NCBI RefSeq assembly: GCF_029382225.1
Contig: NZ_JARLTC010000003.1
Location: forward strand, 62,001-126,000
Length of the DNA: 64,000 nt
Direction of reading: 5' to 3'
From: Spongiactinospora sp. TRM90649
Lineage (GTDB): Bacteria; Actinomycetota; Actinomycetes; Streptosporangiales; Streptosporangiaceae
This document shows, piece by piece, positions 54,836 through 63,667 of this stretch. Both the position numbers and the translations under genes were made by a program. The notes beneath the pieces are model-generated. The model did no database searches and had not been told where the DNA came from. It saw only the letters and a list, made by a program, of their open reading frames with translations. The stretch's first letter is position 1. The number at the start of each line of letters is the position of its first letter.

Positions 54836-57800
54836 TCAGCGTCCGATGACCGATGTGCTGTCCAGGCTCGCCTGAAGCTCCATCTCCAGGAGATCACGCA
54901 TGAGATTACCCGAGAGCAGCGAACCGGCCCGGATGGTCAGTGAGAGGTAGAGCAGGGCGAGCCCGATGGCGAGAAGGGCGGCGACCACCAGACCGCCCAG
55001 CGCCACCGTCGCCGCCGCGAGTCCCAGCATCATCAGCGCGCAGGCCGCCCGCCCGACGATGGGCGGCAGGTCGGCCGTCCTCCGCTGCCGCCGGCGGCGG
55101 CCGAGCCAGGGCACTCCCCGGCTCACCGCGACCACCGCGCCGCCCAGGAGCGAGATCCAGTAGAACCCGAAGTCGAACAGCCCGAAGACCCCAGCCAGGC
55201 CCGTGACCAGGCCCGTCGCGCACAGCGCGATCAGCAGCGCCTGCGACGCCCGGCGCGCCCGGCGCGCCTTGGCCTGGTTGACGGCGGGCGAGACGAAGAT
55301 CTGCTGCCAGTGGCCGCGCGTCAGCCGGGACGGCGTGTCCCGCGCGCGGAGCAGCAGTTCCTCCGCCGTGTTCTTCTGCAAAGAGCGCAGCAGATACCAG
55401 TCGAGCGAGAGCAGGCGGGTCGCGATGGCGTCCAGACGCCGGTCCGAGTCGGCGATCTCGTCTCTCGGCAGCAGGCAGTCGTGCAGGATGTCGTGGTACT
55501 CACGGGCGCGCGCCGAGGGCGGCGGGGCCACGACGTGCGCCCTGGGCCGCAGCATCACCGGCAGCTCGGTGATCATCCTTCGCGTCCCGGCGTCGATCTC
55601 GGGCAGGGTGGTGAAGATTCGGCTCAGCGCCGTCGCGGCGAGGGGGATGGCCAGGCGGGCGTCGACGTCACCCAGGTCGCCCGGCGGCTGTCCGGCGGAC
55701 CGATCGTTGATGAGCTGCACCACCCGATCGACCACCCGGTTCGCGGCCGGGGACGAACCCGCTCGGAACGGATCCCACACCCAGTGCCAGCTTCCGCCGT
55801 TGGAGCCGGTGCGGGCGGACCGCTCGGCGGCCAGCGCCTCGTCGAACTCGGCGGTACCGAGCATGGTCGCCAGGTACCAGCCCGCCCTGAGGGCCTGCCC
55901 GCCCTCGTCGTAGGCCAGGCCGATCAGCGCCTGCAGCGCCGAGGGCGTGCCAATGGCCGCGATGTCGCTGAGCGCGCCCGGTATGCCCTGGCGGGCCCGT
56001 TCCTCCAACGCCGGGATCGCGATGTCGCCCATGGAGATCAGCGCGTCCCGCAGGGTCCTGACGTGGGGGTCGAACGGGGGGACCGAACCCGCCGCAGGCG
56101 CGGGGTGGCGCGGGGTCTCTCCCTGCTCCCGGACCAGCGCCTCGGTCAGGACGGTGACCGCCTCCGGCAGGTTCGTTGAGGCCAGCGCCTGCACCGCGCC
56201 GTTCCAGCGGCTGTCGCCAGGATCCCGGAGCACCCGCTCAAGGTGGGCGAAGACGGCCCGCCCTCGGGGCCGCCGGTCCGAGGCCACCGCGCCGAGCGCG
56301 CCGATCACCACCTGGCGCTCCGCGCCCAGCACCACGTCGAGCTGCCGTTCGAAGCGATGGGTGATCGACTCCGCCAGGTCGGGATCGACGTGCTGGGCGT
56401 CGGCCAGGCACTCGAAGGCGAGCACCGGATCGCGGTCGTAAACGGCGGCGATCACCGGCCGGCTGTCCTTGCTGGTGTTCCCGCACCAGAGCTTCACCGG
56501 CTCGCGCCAGGTCCCCGGGTCCCTGCGGTGGTAGTTCAGCAGGGTCTCCGGGTCACCTTCCAGATGGGCCGCCGCGAGGTACTCCTGGAGGGTCAGGTGA
56601 GCGAACTGGTAGCGCTCGCCGCCGTCCACGGACAGCAGCAGGCCGCTGCGCTCGACGATCTCCTTCAGCAGCGGCTCGGCGTGCTGGGCGTCAAGGTTGA
56701 CCATGGGCAGGATGTCGGCGATCTCCTTGAGCACCTGCGTGTAGGTGAGCGTCAGCCGGTCCCGGTCCGAGTGCGGACGGCTGAGCCCGGTGATCGCCAG
56801 ATGCTGGAGGACCAGCTTCTTGCTGGGGCCGGGGTACTGGTTGATCGCGCTCTTCAGCCGCCGCAGCAGCACATCGGTGGCCTCCTTGTAGAACTCCGCG
56901 CGCGAGTGCGGGAGCATCTGCTCCTTGCCGTCGTACACGTCGCTGTAGAGGTAGGCGATCATGGTGAGCAGCAGCGGGTTCTTGGCGAGCTGGAGCAGCC
57001 TCGGGGTGTTGCGCAGCGCGCCCAGCAACTGGTCGACCGCCTGCCCGCCGGGCATGCCCGGCCAGCCGCGCAGGAACCGCCTGATGAGCTGCTGGTCGAA
57101 GTCCGCCACCCGGTAGCCCTGCGAGATCTGCGGGGACAACTGGCCCTCGTAGATCGCCGACCGGCAGGTCACCAGCACCTGGCAGCCCTCGTTCGCCTCC
57201 ACGAAGTCCTTGATCCAGCCGACCACGCGGGTGCGGTCGCGGGAGCCGACCTCGTCGAGACCGTCCAGCAGGACCGACAGCCTGCGGGTTTTGAGCAGGT
57301 GGCTCAGGAACCTCGCGGGGGACGGCAGGCCGTCGCGGCCGAGCTGCGCCGTCAGGTGCTGCTCCAGTGTGGTCGTCTCGTCGCCGTTGCAGCGGTGCAG
57401 GTCGAGCAGGACGGGCACCCTGGCCAGGCGGCTCTTGCCGTCGCCGAGCGCCCACAGCAGGACGGAGTGCCGCAGCAGCATCGACTTCCCCGAGCCCGGC
57501 GGCCCGGTGATCACGGCGGTCCCGGCGGCGCGCAGGCTCTCGTACGCCTCCGAGCTGACCTCGGAGTCTCCGACGTTCACCGCCTTGATCGGCACGTAGA
57601 CGTCCTGCATGGCCAGGGCGCGGCCTTCCAGGAACGGGATGTTCACCCGGCCGTACTTCTCCCTGATGGTACGGCTGTAGCGCCTGACGGCGCGTTTGCG
57701 CAGCAGGCGGGTGCCGATCAGGTCGTAGAGGAAAAGGGCGGACCTCTCGATCGCCTGCGACAACAGGTCCTTGGCGACATCTCTGAAGATGAGTAGGACG

Positions 57801-57880
57801 AAGAGCGCGGCCGTCACCAGCCATGCCGGATTCTGCAACCATTCGGGAATCGAAATGGCAAGGTATCGGGGCATGTTCAT
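54836..57880 (-). CDS. Membrane-anchored NACHT NTPase
   Basis: A 1014-aa STAND protein. An N-terminal TM helix (about 18-33) is followed by a NACHT domain with Walker A GPPGSGKS (126-133), Walker B LSVLLDGLDEV (201-211) and a sensor region (VTCRSAIYEG). Then come a winged-helix/helical region ending in YQFAHLTLQEYLAA, a HEAT-like repeat middle, and two or more TM helices near the C terminus (about 893-985). NACHT proteins sense danger by oligomerising, and several bacterial ones defend against phages. Membrane anchoring at both ends could make this a membrane-disrupting or membrane-sensing version. It is a single gene without other defence genes nearby. Confidence 0.85.
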   Translation of the reverse strand: MNMPRYLAISIPEWLQNPAWLVTAALFVLLIFRDVAKDLLSQAIERSALFLYDLIGTRLLRKRAVRRYSRTIREKYGRVNIPFLEGRALAMQDVYVPIKAVNVGDSEVSSEAYESLRAAGTAVITGPPGSGKSMLLRHSVLLWALGDGKSRLARVPVLLDLHRCNGDETTTLEQHLTAQLGRDGLPSPARFLSHLLKTRRLSVLLDGLDEVGSRDRTRVVGWIKDFVEANEGCQVLVTCRSAIYEGQLSPQISQGYRVADFDQQLIRRFLRGWPGMPGGQAVDQLLGALRNTPRLLQLAKNPLLLTMIAYLYSDVYDGKEQMLPHSRAEFYKEATDVLLRRLKSAINQYPGPSKKLVLQHLAITGLSRPHSDRDRLTLTYTQVLKEIADILPMVNLDAQHAEPLLKEIVERSGLLLSVDGGERYQFAHLTLQEYLAAAHLEGDPETLLNYHRRDPGTWREPVKLWCGNTSKDSRPVIAAVYDRDPVLAFECLADAQHVDPDLAESITHRFERQLDVVLGAERQVVIGALGAVASDRRPRGRAVFAHLERVLRDPGDSRWNGAVQALASTNLPEAVTVLTEALVREQGETPRHPAPAAGSVPPFDPHVRTLRDALISMGDIAIPALEERARQGIPGALSDIAAIGTPSALQALIGLAYDEGGQALRAGWYLATMLGTAEFDEALAAERSARTGSNGGSWHWVWDPFRAGSSPAANRVVDRVVQLINDRSAGQPPGDLGDVDARLAIPLAATALSRIFTTLPEIDAGTRRMITELPVMLRPRAHVVAPPPSARAREYHDILHDCLLPRDEIADSDRRLDAIATRLLSLDWYLLRSLQKNTAEELLLRARDTPSRLTRGHWQQIFVSPAVNQAKARRARRASQALLIALCATGLVTGLAGVFGLFDFGFYWISLLGGAVVAVSRGVPWLGRRRRQRRTADLPPIVGRAACALMMLGLAAATVALGGLVVAALLAIGLALLYLSLTIRAGSLLSGNLMRDLLEMELQASLDSTSVIGR

Positions 57881-58028
57881 GATGGAAATTGCGAGGGTGG
57901 CTTCACAGGCTGTTCACTCGGTGGACGCGCGGGTAAAGGTGCGTGTTTGATTATCGGCGGCTCTGCCGCTGCGTTACACGGCACTCGCGCTCTGTGTCCT
58001 TGTGGCGCGTAGGCTGATCGCGGCAACG

Positions 58029-58217
58029 CACCAGTTGCCCGCGCTGGCGGCGGCCGGCCACCGGGCGGTCGCGATCGACGTGCGCGGCTACGGCCGTTCC
58101 TCCAAACCCGACGACATCAGCGCCTACCGGATGCTCGACCTGATCGATGACAACGTCGCCGTGGTCCGCGCCCTCGGCGAGGAGAGCGCGGTGATCGTCG
58201 GCCACGACTGGGGGGCC
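58029..58217 (+). pseudogene. Internal fragment of an epoxide-hydrolase-like alpha/beta hydrolase
   Basis: About 63 residues, HQLPALAAAGHRAVAIDVRG, then YGRSSKPDDISAYRMLDLID and AVIVGHDWGA, match the stretch of epoxide-hydrolase-type enzymes that ends at the nucleophile Asp (GHDWGA). The oxyanion HGFP part before it and the whole lid and C-terminal His/Asp part after it are absent. The frame runs on into repeats. A dead gene scrap. Confidence 0.7.
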
Positions 58218-58268
58218 GCCGATGCCCCCGACCAGCACTTCCTGGCACGGGGCGGGGGCATGCGCGAC

Positions 58269-58318
58269 CGGCTCGGCTCAGCGCGCCCGGCTCAGCTCAG
58301 CGCGGCCGGCTCAGCTCT
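58269..58318. repeat. 19-bp tandem repeat at the end of the SIMPL gene
   Basis: Two full copies of a 19-bp unit, CGGCTCGGCTCAGCGCGCC (58269-58287) and CGGCTCAGCTCAGCGCGGC (58288-58306), and a 12-base partial copy lie between the hydrolase scrap and the SIMPL gene. The last copy overlaps the SIMPL stop codon. Confidence 0.75.
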
Positions 58319-58958
58319 CTTCCAGCGCGAAGCCGAGGACCACCGCCGCCGAGACCACCACGTTCCCGGGCGCGAGATCTTCCTCGGCCGCCTCGGCACT
58401 CGCCCCGTGACCCCGGTAGGACTGGACCCTCCTTGAGTCCGGATCGACGTCCCTGATGTGCACCACCCGGCCCAGCCGGACACCGGCCGCCTCGGCGTAC
58501 AGCTCCGCCTTCGCCCTGGCGGCGTCCACGGCCGAGCGCCGCGCCCGCTCCCGCAACTCGGCCTTGGCGCGGACGTCGAAGTCGACGGCCTCCAGCCGGT
58601 TGACGCCCGCGTCCACCACGTCGATCAGCAGCCGCTGGAGACCGTCGAGATCGCCGGACTCGATGGTGAACGCGGCCTCGCACGTGTAACCGAGGAACTT
58701 CCGTTCCTTGCCGTAGCCCTCCCACGAACTGGTCATGGTGAGTCGCGCCCCCGACACGCCCGCGTCCGGGATGTCATGACTCCGCAACACCCTGCGCAGC
58801 CCCGTCACCGTGTTCTGCCCCGCCTCGAACGCCTCCTTCGGAGTCGGCTCGGTGCGCTCGACGACCAGCCGGACCCGCACCAGATCCGGTGTGGCCCGCA
58901 CGCTCGCCGCGCCGTAGGCGTTCACGCCCCACGGCGTCTCGATCTGCGTCTCCAACAT
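58311..58958 (-). CDS. SIMPL (DUF541) domain protein
   Basis: A 215-aa protein: WGVNAYGAASVRATPDLVRV, then PTPKEAFEAGQNTVTGLRRV and a C-terminal AAGVRLGRVVHIRDVD, the order seen in SIMPL/DUF541 proteins (cell-surface Oxt/BP26-like). No signal peptide is visible, so this member seems cytosolic. Function is poorly known; relatives are linked to oxidative stress and signalling. Single gene. Confidence 0.82.
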   Translation of the reverse strand: MLETQIETPWGVNAYGAASVRATPDLVRVRLVVERTEPTPKEAFEAGQNTVTGLRRVLRSHDIPDAGVSGARLTMTSSWEGYGKERKFLGYTCEAAFTIESGDLDGLQRLLIDVVDAGVNRLEAVDFDVRAKAELRERARRSAVDAARAKAELYAEAAGVRLGRVVHIRDVDPDSRRVQSYRGHGASAEAAEEDLAPGNVVVSAAVVLGFALEES

Positions 58959-58990
58959 GAGGATTCCACTTCTTTCAGGAGGTCATGGAC

Positions 58991-59410
58991 TCATCCGTCG
59001 GTGGAAGCGACGCCCATCACGCCCAGCCGGTGAAAATCACCGTAATGATCGGGCGAGAACCAGGCGGCGCGTGTGCGAATATCGATGACAATGCGATGCG
59101 CGTTACGGCTCGCCCCCCGTGGCCGAGGTTCCACATCATATTCCTGATAGGCGCCACCGGCGGGAAGTTGCCGTTCGTGATTGAAGAATCGCCCACCGCT
59201 GAAGTTGTACAGCCCGCCCGGCCAGGTGTACCAGCCGGAATCGGCAGGGTATCCCTTGGCCGCCCAGATATCACGCGCTTTCAATGCCGCCCGGCAACTC
59301 CGGATTTCGCAGGCCGGAAAGACCTCCGCCCCCGCCGGGGCCGGGCTCGCCGTCCACCCCAGACCGACGAGGGCGGCCAGTGCCAGCCCCGCACCACACC
59401 CGCGCCTCAT
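58991..59410 (-). CDS. Secreted guanyl-specific ribonuclease (N1/T1/barnase family)
   Basis: A 139-aa exported RNase. The signal peptide is cleaved near PAPAGA (residue 28). The mature part shows WYTWPGGLYNFSGGRFFNH, then AYQEYDVEP with catalytic Glu90, AHRIVID with Arg106 and FSPDHYGDFHRL with His122, the Glu/Arg/His set of RNase Sa and barnase. Two cysteines near residues 34 and 39 could pair. It hydrolyses single-stranded RNA after G outside the cell. A GTG at 59419 adds three residues. No barstar-like inhibitor gene is next to it. Confidence 0.88.
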   Translation of the reverse strand: MRRGCGAGLALAALVGLGWTASPAPAGAEVFPACEIRSCRAALKARDIWAAKGYPADSGWYTWPGGLYNFSGGRFFNHERQLPAGGAYQEYDVEPRPRGASRNAHRIVIDIRTRAAWFSPDHYGDFHRLGVMGVASTDG

Positions 59411-59496
59411 CGTGTTCACTCGACCACGATAGGTGACCGCTTGTCGCGTCCCGGCGGAGAGCCGACGTCCACGGCGTGGGACTGGCCTGATCAGCT

Positions 59497-60114
59497 GTGC
59501 GGGCGCTACCGTCGATCATGCTCCCCGCCTCCTCGGATCTGCTGCCGATCATCCGCGCCCTGATCTCCCCGCCGGGGATCGTGATGCTCCCGATCGTCGC
59601 GCTGACCGGGCTCCTCGTCCTGGCGTCCGTCTCCCTGCCCGGCGGCTCCTTCGACCTGCTGCTGCCGTCGATGTTCCTCGTCCCCTGCGCGGCGGCCCTG
59701 TGGCTGGCCCGCTTCGCCGCGGCACTCGCCCACCTCGAAGGACGCCGGGGAATCCGCCGCCACTGGATACGGTGGGCGGCTGCGCCCGTCATGGGAGTGG
59801 CGGTGATCGGGCTGGTCCTCACCGGCACGCCGATGGACGCCCGTTTCGCCCTGTCCCGCCCGAGCCTCGACACCCTGGTCCAGGACGTGACCGCAGGCCC
59901 CACGCCGGCCGTCCAGCCCGACCAGCGGGCCGGTCTCTACTCGCTGACCGGGATCGAACGGACGGCGACCGGCGTCCGTTTCCTGATCCGCGACACCGGC
60001 TTCTACGGTTCGCAGGGCTTCGCCTGGAGCCCCGGCGGCCCGCCCCCGCGCGAGGACGACAGCTTCTACACCCACTACCAGGGCCCTTGGTACCGCTGGG
60101 AGGTCACCTGGTGA
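59497..60114 (+). CDS. Hypothetical membrane protein, 205 aa
   Basis: Three TM segments near residues 28-48, 55-80 and 92-110, then an extracytoplasmic domain of about 90 residues (GLYSLTGIERTATGVRFLIR, FAWSPGGPPP, WYRWEVTW) of beta character. No family recognised. Start is GTG 59497 or ATG 59518, neither with a strong ribosome-binding site. Convergent with the small gene at 60128. Confidence 0.65.
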   Translation: MRALPSIMLPASSDLLPIIRALISPPGIVMLPIVALTGLLVLASVSLPGGSFDLLLPSMFLVPCAAALWLARFAAALAHLEGRRGIRRHWIRWAAAPVMGVAVIGLVLTGTPMDARFALSRPSLDTLVQDVTAGPTPAVQPDQRAGLYSLTGIERTATGVRFLIRDTGFYGSQGFAWSPGGPPPREDDSFYTHYQGPWYRWEVTW

Positions 60115-60127
60115 TCGACGCCTGCCG

Positions 60128-60424
60128 TCAGGGGCCGTCTTCTTGCTTCGCGTCGGCGGACGCCTGCCGCTCCGCGGCACGGCGCAGCTCCTCGAACAAA
60201 GGCCCCACCGCACTGCCCTCGACATCGACCCGCTGATCCTTGTCGATGATCTTCGCATTCGGCGTCGCGCTCTCCCCCACCGGACTCGCCACCTCCGGCT
60301 TCCCCTGCCCGGTCGACAGAACCACCCCCGCGCCCACCACGGTGGCGGCCCCCAACACCGCCACCCACCACCAGCGACGCCCTCGCCCGATCACCCGTCC
60401 CCCATCTCCCCTGCGCTGATCCAT
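60128..60424 (-). CDS. Small single-pass membrane protein, 98 aa
   Basis: A short basic cytosolic N tail, one TM helix (WWWVAVLGAATVVGAGVVLS, about residues 18-37) and a charged external part (DVEGSAVGPLFEELRRAAER). No known domain. ATG start with GTGGGG just upstream. The regular codon pattern supports a real gene; function unknown. Confidence 0.55.
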   Translation of the reverse strand: MDQRRGDGGRVIGRGRRWWWVAVLGAATVVGAGVVLSTGQGKPEVASPVGESATPNAKIIDKDQRVDVEGSAVGPLFEELRRAAERQASADAKQEDGP

Positions 60425-60500
60425 ACGGCCCCACTACGGTTGAAAGGCGATCTGATCACGGGCGGCGACCGCCACCGGCAGTTCGACCTAACGTGCGCGT

Positions 60501-61076
60501 ATGCGACCTCTAACGGTGATCGTAGCGGCGACCGTCTGCGTCATCGGGACGATCGGTCTCACCGGTTGCACACCTCCCATATCCGGATCGACCGGAATAA
60601 GCGTCGACGCCGACGGCCATCCGGTCATCGTCCTGGCCTGGTGCGGTGACGCCGCCCCTGACGGTGTCCACATCTCCCACCACGAAGACGCATCGGGCCG
60701 CCCTCTGGCCGACGCGCCGGACGGCCCCTCACCGGCTGCCACCAGCGTGGATGACGTGAACCTCACCGCCCCGTATCTGCGCGGTCGGAGCGCGGCCGTC
60801 CGCCTGGACGCCCCGGCGTACGGCTGGTCGGCCGAACCGAGACCGCTCGTGCTGCGGCCCGGCGTCCGCTACCACGCCTTCGGTTACCGGGGACGGGGCC
60901 ACGGCCAGGTCAACACCCAGTATCTCGACTTCTCCGCCGAGAGAGTGGCCAGGCTGACGCCGGACACGGTGCTGATCCAGCGAGCCGACGAGAGAAGGTC
61001 ACCGCCGGCGTCGGCCGACGCCGTCATCAGCCGGGAAGAGTTCGCCCGCCAGGGCCGGGACGCGGCCGACTGTTGA
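60501..61076 (+). CDS. Putative lipoprotein, 191 aa
   Basis: The signal peptide ends in a lipobox IGLTGC with lipidated Cys23, followed by an extracytoplasmic beta-rich domain containing VIVLAWCGDAAPDGVHI and the repeated YHAFGYRGRGHGQVN. No family recognised. No clear ribosome-binding site before the ATG, so it may be leaderless. It precedes the peptidase gene on the same strand, 102 bases away. Confidence 0.7.
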   Translation: MRPLTVIVAATVCVIGTIGLTGCTPPISGSTGISVDADGHPVIVLAWCGDAAPDGVHISHHEDASGRPLADAPDGPSPAATSVDDVNLTAPYLRGRSAAVRLDAPAYGWSAEPRPLVLRPGVRYHAFGYRGRGHGQVNTQYLDFSAERVARLTPDTVLIQRADERRSPPASADAVISREEFARQGRDAADC

Positions 61077-61178
61077 CGGCCCGCTCCGGCGGACACGATT
61101 TGATCTGTTCATTGAATGTCAGCCGATCAACAATCCGGGTGTCAGGAACATCGGCATACGCCTGTGATTGGAGATCGC

Positions 61179-62783
61179 GTGCGTAGAACCGTCCCGCTGC
61201 TCGCCGCCGCCCTGGTGGCGCTGCTGGCGTTATCCCCGCCGGCCCCGGCCAGCGCCGCCCCTCAGAAATCGACGGCCCCCCAAGCACCGGCCCAGGCGAT
61301 CACCTGGACCCCGTGCGTGCGGAATCCCACCGCCGAGTGCGGCAAAGTGACCGTCCCCGTGGACTGGAACGACCCCGGCGGGCCCACGATCGACCTGGCC
61401 GTGGCCAGGCGCAAGGCCGCCGACCCCGATGCCAGGGTCGGCTCGCTCCTGCTCCACCCCGGCGGACCCGGAAGCTCGGGAATCAGCTACGCGCTGTCCC
61501 TCAACGACTTCAGCCCCGAACTCAAGCGCCGCTTCGACATCGTGGGCTTCGACCCCCGGGGCGTCGGGGAGAGCAGCCCGGTCGTCTGCTCATTGAAGCT
61601 GGTCGTCGAGTTGCAGGATCCGCTCATCAAGAGCCAGGCCGAGTTCGACTCCATGCTCGACTACAGCAGGCGGCTGCGCGAGGACTGTCGCGCCCGGACC
61701 GGGCCGGTGTTCGACCACATCGACAGTGTGAGCGTGGCCCGCGACCTCGACGCGATCCGCGCCGCGCTGGGTGAGGAGAAGGTCACCTTCTACGGCCTTT
61801 CCTACGGCTCGCTGGTCGGCCAGATGTACGCCGAGTTGTTCCCCAACCGGATCCGCGCCCTCGTCCTGGACAGCAATGAGGACCACAGCCTACGTACCGG
61901 CCCCTACCTCTACGAATGGGCCTCGTTCGCCCAGGACAGCTTCGACGAGTTCGTGAAGTGGTGCGGCGCGGAGGCCCGGTGCGCCCTGTACGGCAGGGAC
62001 ATTCGCGCGCTCTGGACCCGGCTGCTGGAGCGCGCCGACCGCGGCGAGGTGCGCAACCCCAGCAGTCCGGCCAGGCCCCTCACCCGGCAGGACCTGATCC
62101 GGTCCGTGTTCCGGGCGGGCTACGTGCCCACGTGGTACGACCTCGCCACCCTGCTCGCCGCCCTCGACGCGAACGCGCCGAACCCGCCCGCCTCCGCGTC
62201 CCGGCTGCCGGCGGCGACTCCGACGGCGCCGGAGGCACAGACGGCCGCACAGACGGCCACACAGCCGGCCGCCGACCCGGAGCCGGCGCTCTCTTATGCG
62301 CTCCCGATCTTCTGCAAGGACTTCCGCTGGCCGATCCGCGACTACCGGGAGTACACGAAGCATCTGCGCCGTGCCCAGGCCGTCGCGCCGGACATGGGGA
62401 TCGTCCCGACCAGCCTGACACTCGTCGCCATCTGCCTGAGCGAGCCGGACCCGATCCCCAATCCCCAGCACCGCCTGAAGGTGAAGAACGGACCGCCGCT
62501 GCTGCTCGTGAACGGGCTGCACGACCCGTCCACCGGGTACGCCTGGGCCGTCAACGTCGCCGCCCAGATCGGCAAGCGGGCGCGGCTGCTCACCTATGAG
62601 GGCTGGGGACACGACATCTACGGACGCAGTGACTGCATCAACAGCACGGTCGACGACTACCTGATCGCGCTGAAGGCGCCCGCGCGCGGCGCCCGCTGCC
62701 CGGCCGTACCGATCGGACCGCCCAGAACGGCCGCCGACCAGCCCGCGCCCACGCCCTTGACAGGGTTCGAGACCGGCCGGTAG
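61179..62783 (+). CDS. Secreted tripeptidyl-aminopeptidase-like alpha/beta hydrolase (S33)
   Basis: A 534-aa exported peptidase resembling the Streptomyces tripeptidyl aminopeptidase and SlpD/E. The signal peptide ends near PASAA (residue 27). HPGGPGSSG forms the oxyanion region (93-101), GLSYGS carries nucleophile Ser208, Asp lies in VNGLHDPSTGYAW and His in YEGWGHDIYG; a TAP-like C-terminal domain follows. A Pro/Thr/Ala/Gln insertion (about 345-370) breaks the lid region. GTG at 61179 with GGAG; the frame also opens at 61116 without a site. Probably trims peptides from extracellular protein breakdown. Confidence 0.9.
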   Translation: MRRTVPLLAAALVALLALSPPAPASAAPQKSTAPQAPAQAITWTPCVRNPTAECGKVTVPVDWNDPGGPTIDLAVARRKAADPDARVGSLLLHPGGPGSSGISYALSLNDFSPELKRRFDIVGFDPRGVGESSPVVCSLKLVVELQDPLIKSQAEFDSMLDYSRRLREDCRARTGPVFDHIDSVSVARDLDAIRAALGEEKVTFYGLSYGSLVGQMYAELFPNRIRALVLDSNEDHSLRTGPYLYEWASFAQDSFDEFVKWCGAEARCALYGRDIRALWTRLLERADRGEVRNPSSPARPLTRQDLIRSVFRAGYVPTWYDLATLLAALDANAPNPPASASRLPAATPTAPEAQTAAQTATQPAADPEPALSYALPIFCKDFRWPIRDYREYTKHLRRAQAVAPDMGIVPTSLTLVAICLSEPDPIPNPQHRLKVKNGPPLLLVNGLHDPSTGYAWAVNVAAQIGKRARLLTYEGWGHDIYGRSDCINSTVDDYLIALKAPARGARCPAVPIGPPRTAADQPAPTPLTGFETGR

Positions 62784-62819
62784 AACACCAGAAGGTTATA
62801 AAACCGAAAGGTAATCAAC

Positions 62820-63161
62820 GTGTCTGCCGATGTGCTGGACGCGACGTTCGCCGCCCTCGCCGACCCCACTCGCCGTGCCATTCTGGCCCGGCTGGCCAAG
62901 GGTGAGGCGACGGTGACCGAACTCGCCGCGCCCTTCGCGATGACCCAGCCGGCCGTCTCCAAGCACCTGCGGGTGCTGGAACAGGCCGGCCTGATCACCC
63001 GAGGGCGCGACGCGCAGCGCAGGCCGTGCCGGCTTGAGGCCGCCCCGTTGAAGAACGCCATGGACTGGCTGGCCGAATACCGCGACTACTGGGAAGAGAG
63101 CTACCAGCGCCTGGACGCCCTGCTCGGCGAGCTCAAAGCCGGACAGACGGAGGCTCCGTGA
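62820..63161 (+). CDS. ArsR-family helix-turn-helix regulator
   Basis: A 113-aa winged-helix repressor of the SRPBCC-associated ArsR group: LADPTRRAILARLAKGEATV, then TQPAVSKHLRVLEQAGLITR. No metal-binding Cys/His cluster is visible, in line with that group. GTG start preceded by GAAAGG. It overlaps the SRPBCC gene by four bases (GTGA) and should autoregulate the operon. The AT-rich segment just upstream (about 62794-62815) is the likely promoter/operator. Confidence 0.9.
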   Translation: MSADVLDATFAALADPTRRAILARLAKGEATVTELAAPFAMTQPAVSKHLRVLEQAGLITRGRDAQRRPCRLEAAPLKNAMDWLAEYRDYWEESYQRLDALLGELKAGQTEAP

Positions 63162-63667
63162 CACCTCCGCGCCACGACGCCGAGGGTCTGACGGTGACCC
63201 TGCCGTCCGCCACCGAGGTCAAGCTGAGCAGGACGTTCGACGCGCCCCGCACACTCGTCTTCGACGCGTTCACCCGCCCCGAACTGCTGCGCCGCTGGCA
63301 CGGCGCCAAGGGCTGGCGGCTCGTCGTCTGCGAGATCACCCTCCGCCCGGGCGGTTCGTGGCGATTCGTATCGCACGGCCCGGGCGGAGCCGAGCTGGGC
63401 CACGGCGGCGTCTTCCTCGAAGTCGAGCCCCCGGCACGGCTCGTCCAGACCGAGACATACGACGGCTGGGAAGAAGGCGCGGCGGTCGTCACCACCCTCT
63501 TCGAGGAACACGACGGCCGGACCGCGATGACCACCACGGTCCGCTACCCCTCCCAGGAAGCCCGCGACAGCGTGCTGCGCACACGCATGGAACGCGGCGT
63601 GGGCGAGGCGTACGACCGCCTGGCCGAACTCCTCGCCGAAACCACCGAAAGGACGACCACCCAATGA
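63158..63667 (+). CDS. SRPBCC (AHSA1-type) protein
   Basis: A 169-aa START/AHSA1-fold protein: EVKLSRTFDAPRTLVFDAFT, then LRRWHGAKGWRL, GGSWRFVSHGPGG and a C-terminal helix RMERGVGEAYDRLAELLAE. These bind small hydrophobic ligands and are commonly the second gene behind this ArsR type. Overlaps ArsR and the VOC gene by four bases each, so the three form one translationally coupled operon. Confidence 0.9.
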   Translation: MTPPRHDAEGLTVTLPSATEVKLSRTFDAPRTLVFDAFTRPELLRRWHGAKGWRLVVCEITLRPGGSWRFVSHGPGGAELGHGGVFLEVEPPARLVQTETYDGWEEGAAVVTTLFEEHDGRTAMTTTVRYPSQEARDSVLRTRMERGVGEAYDRLAELLAETTERTTTQ

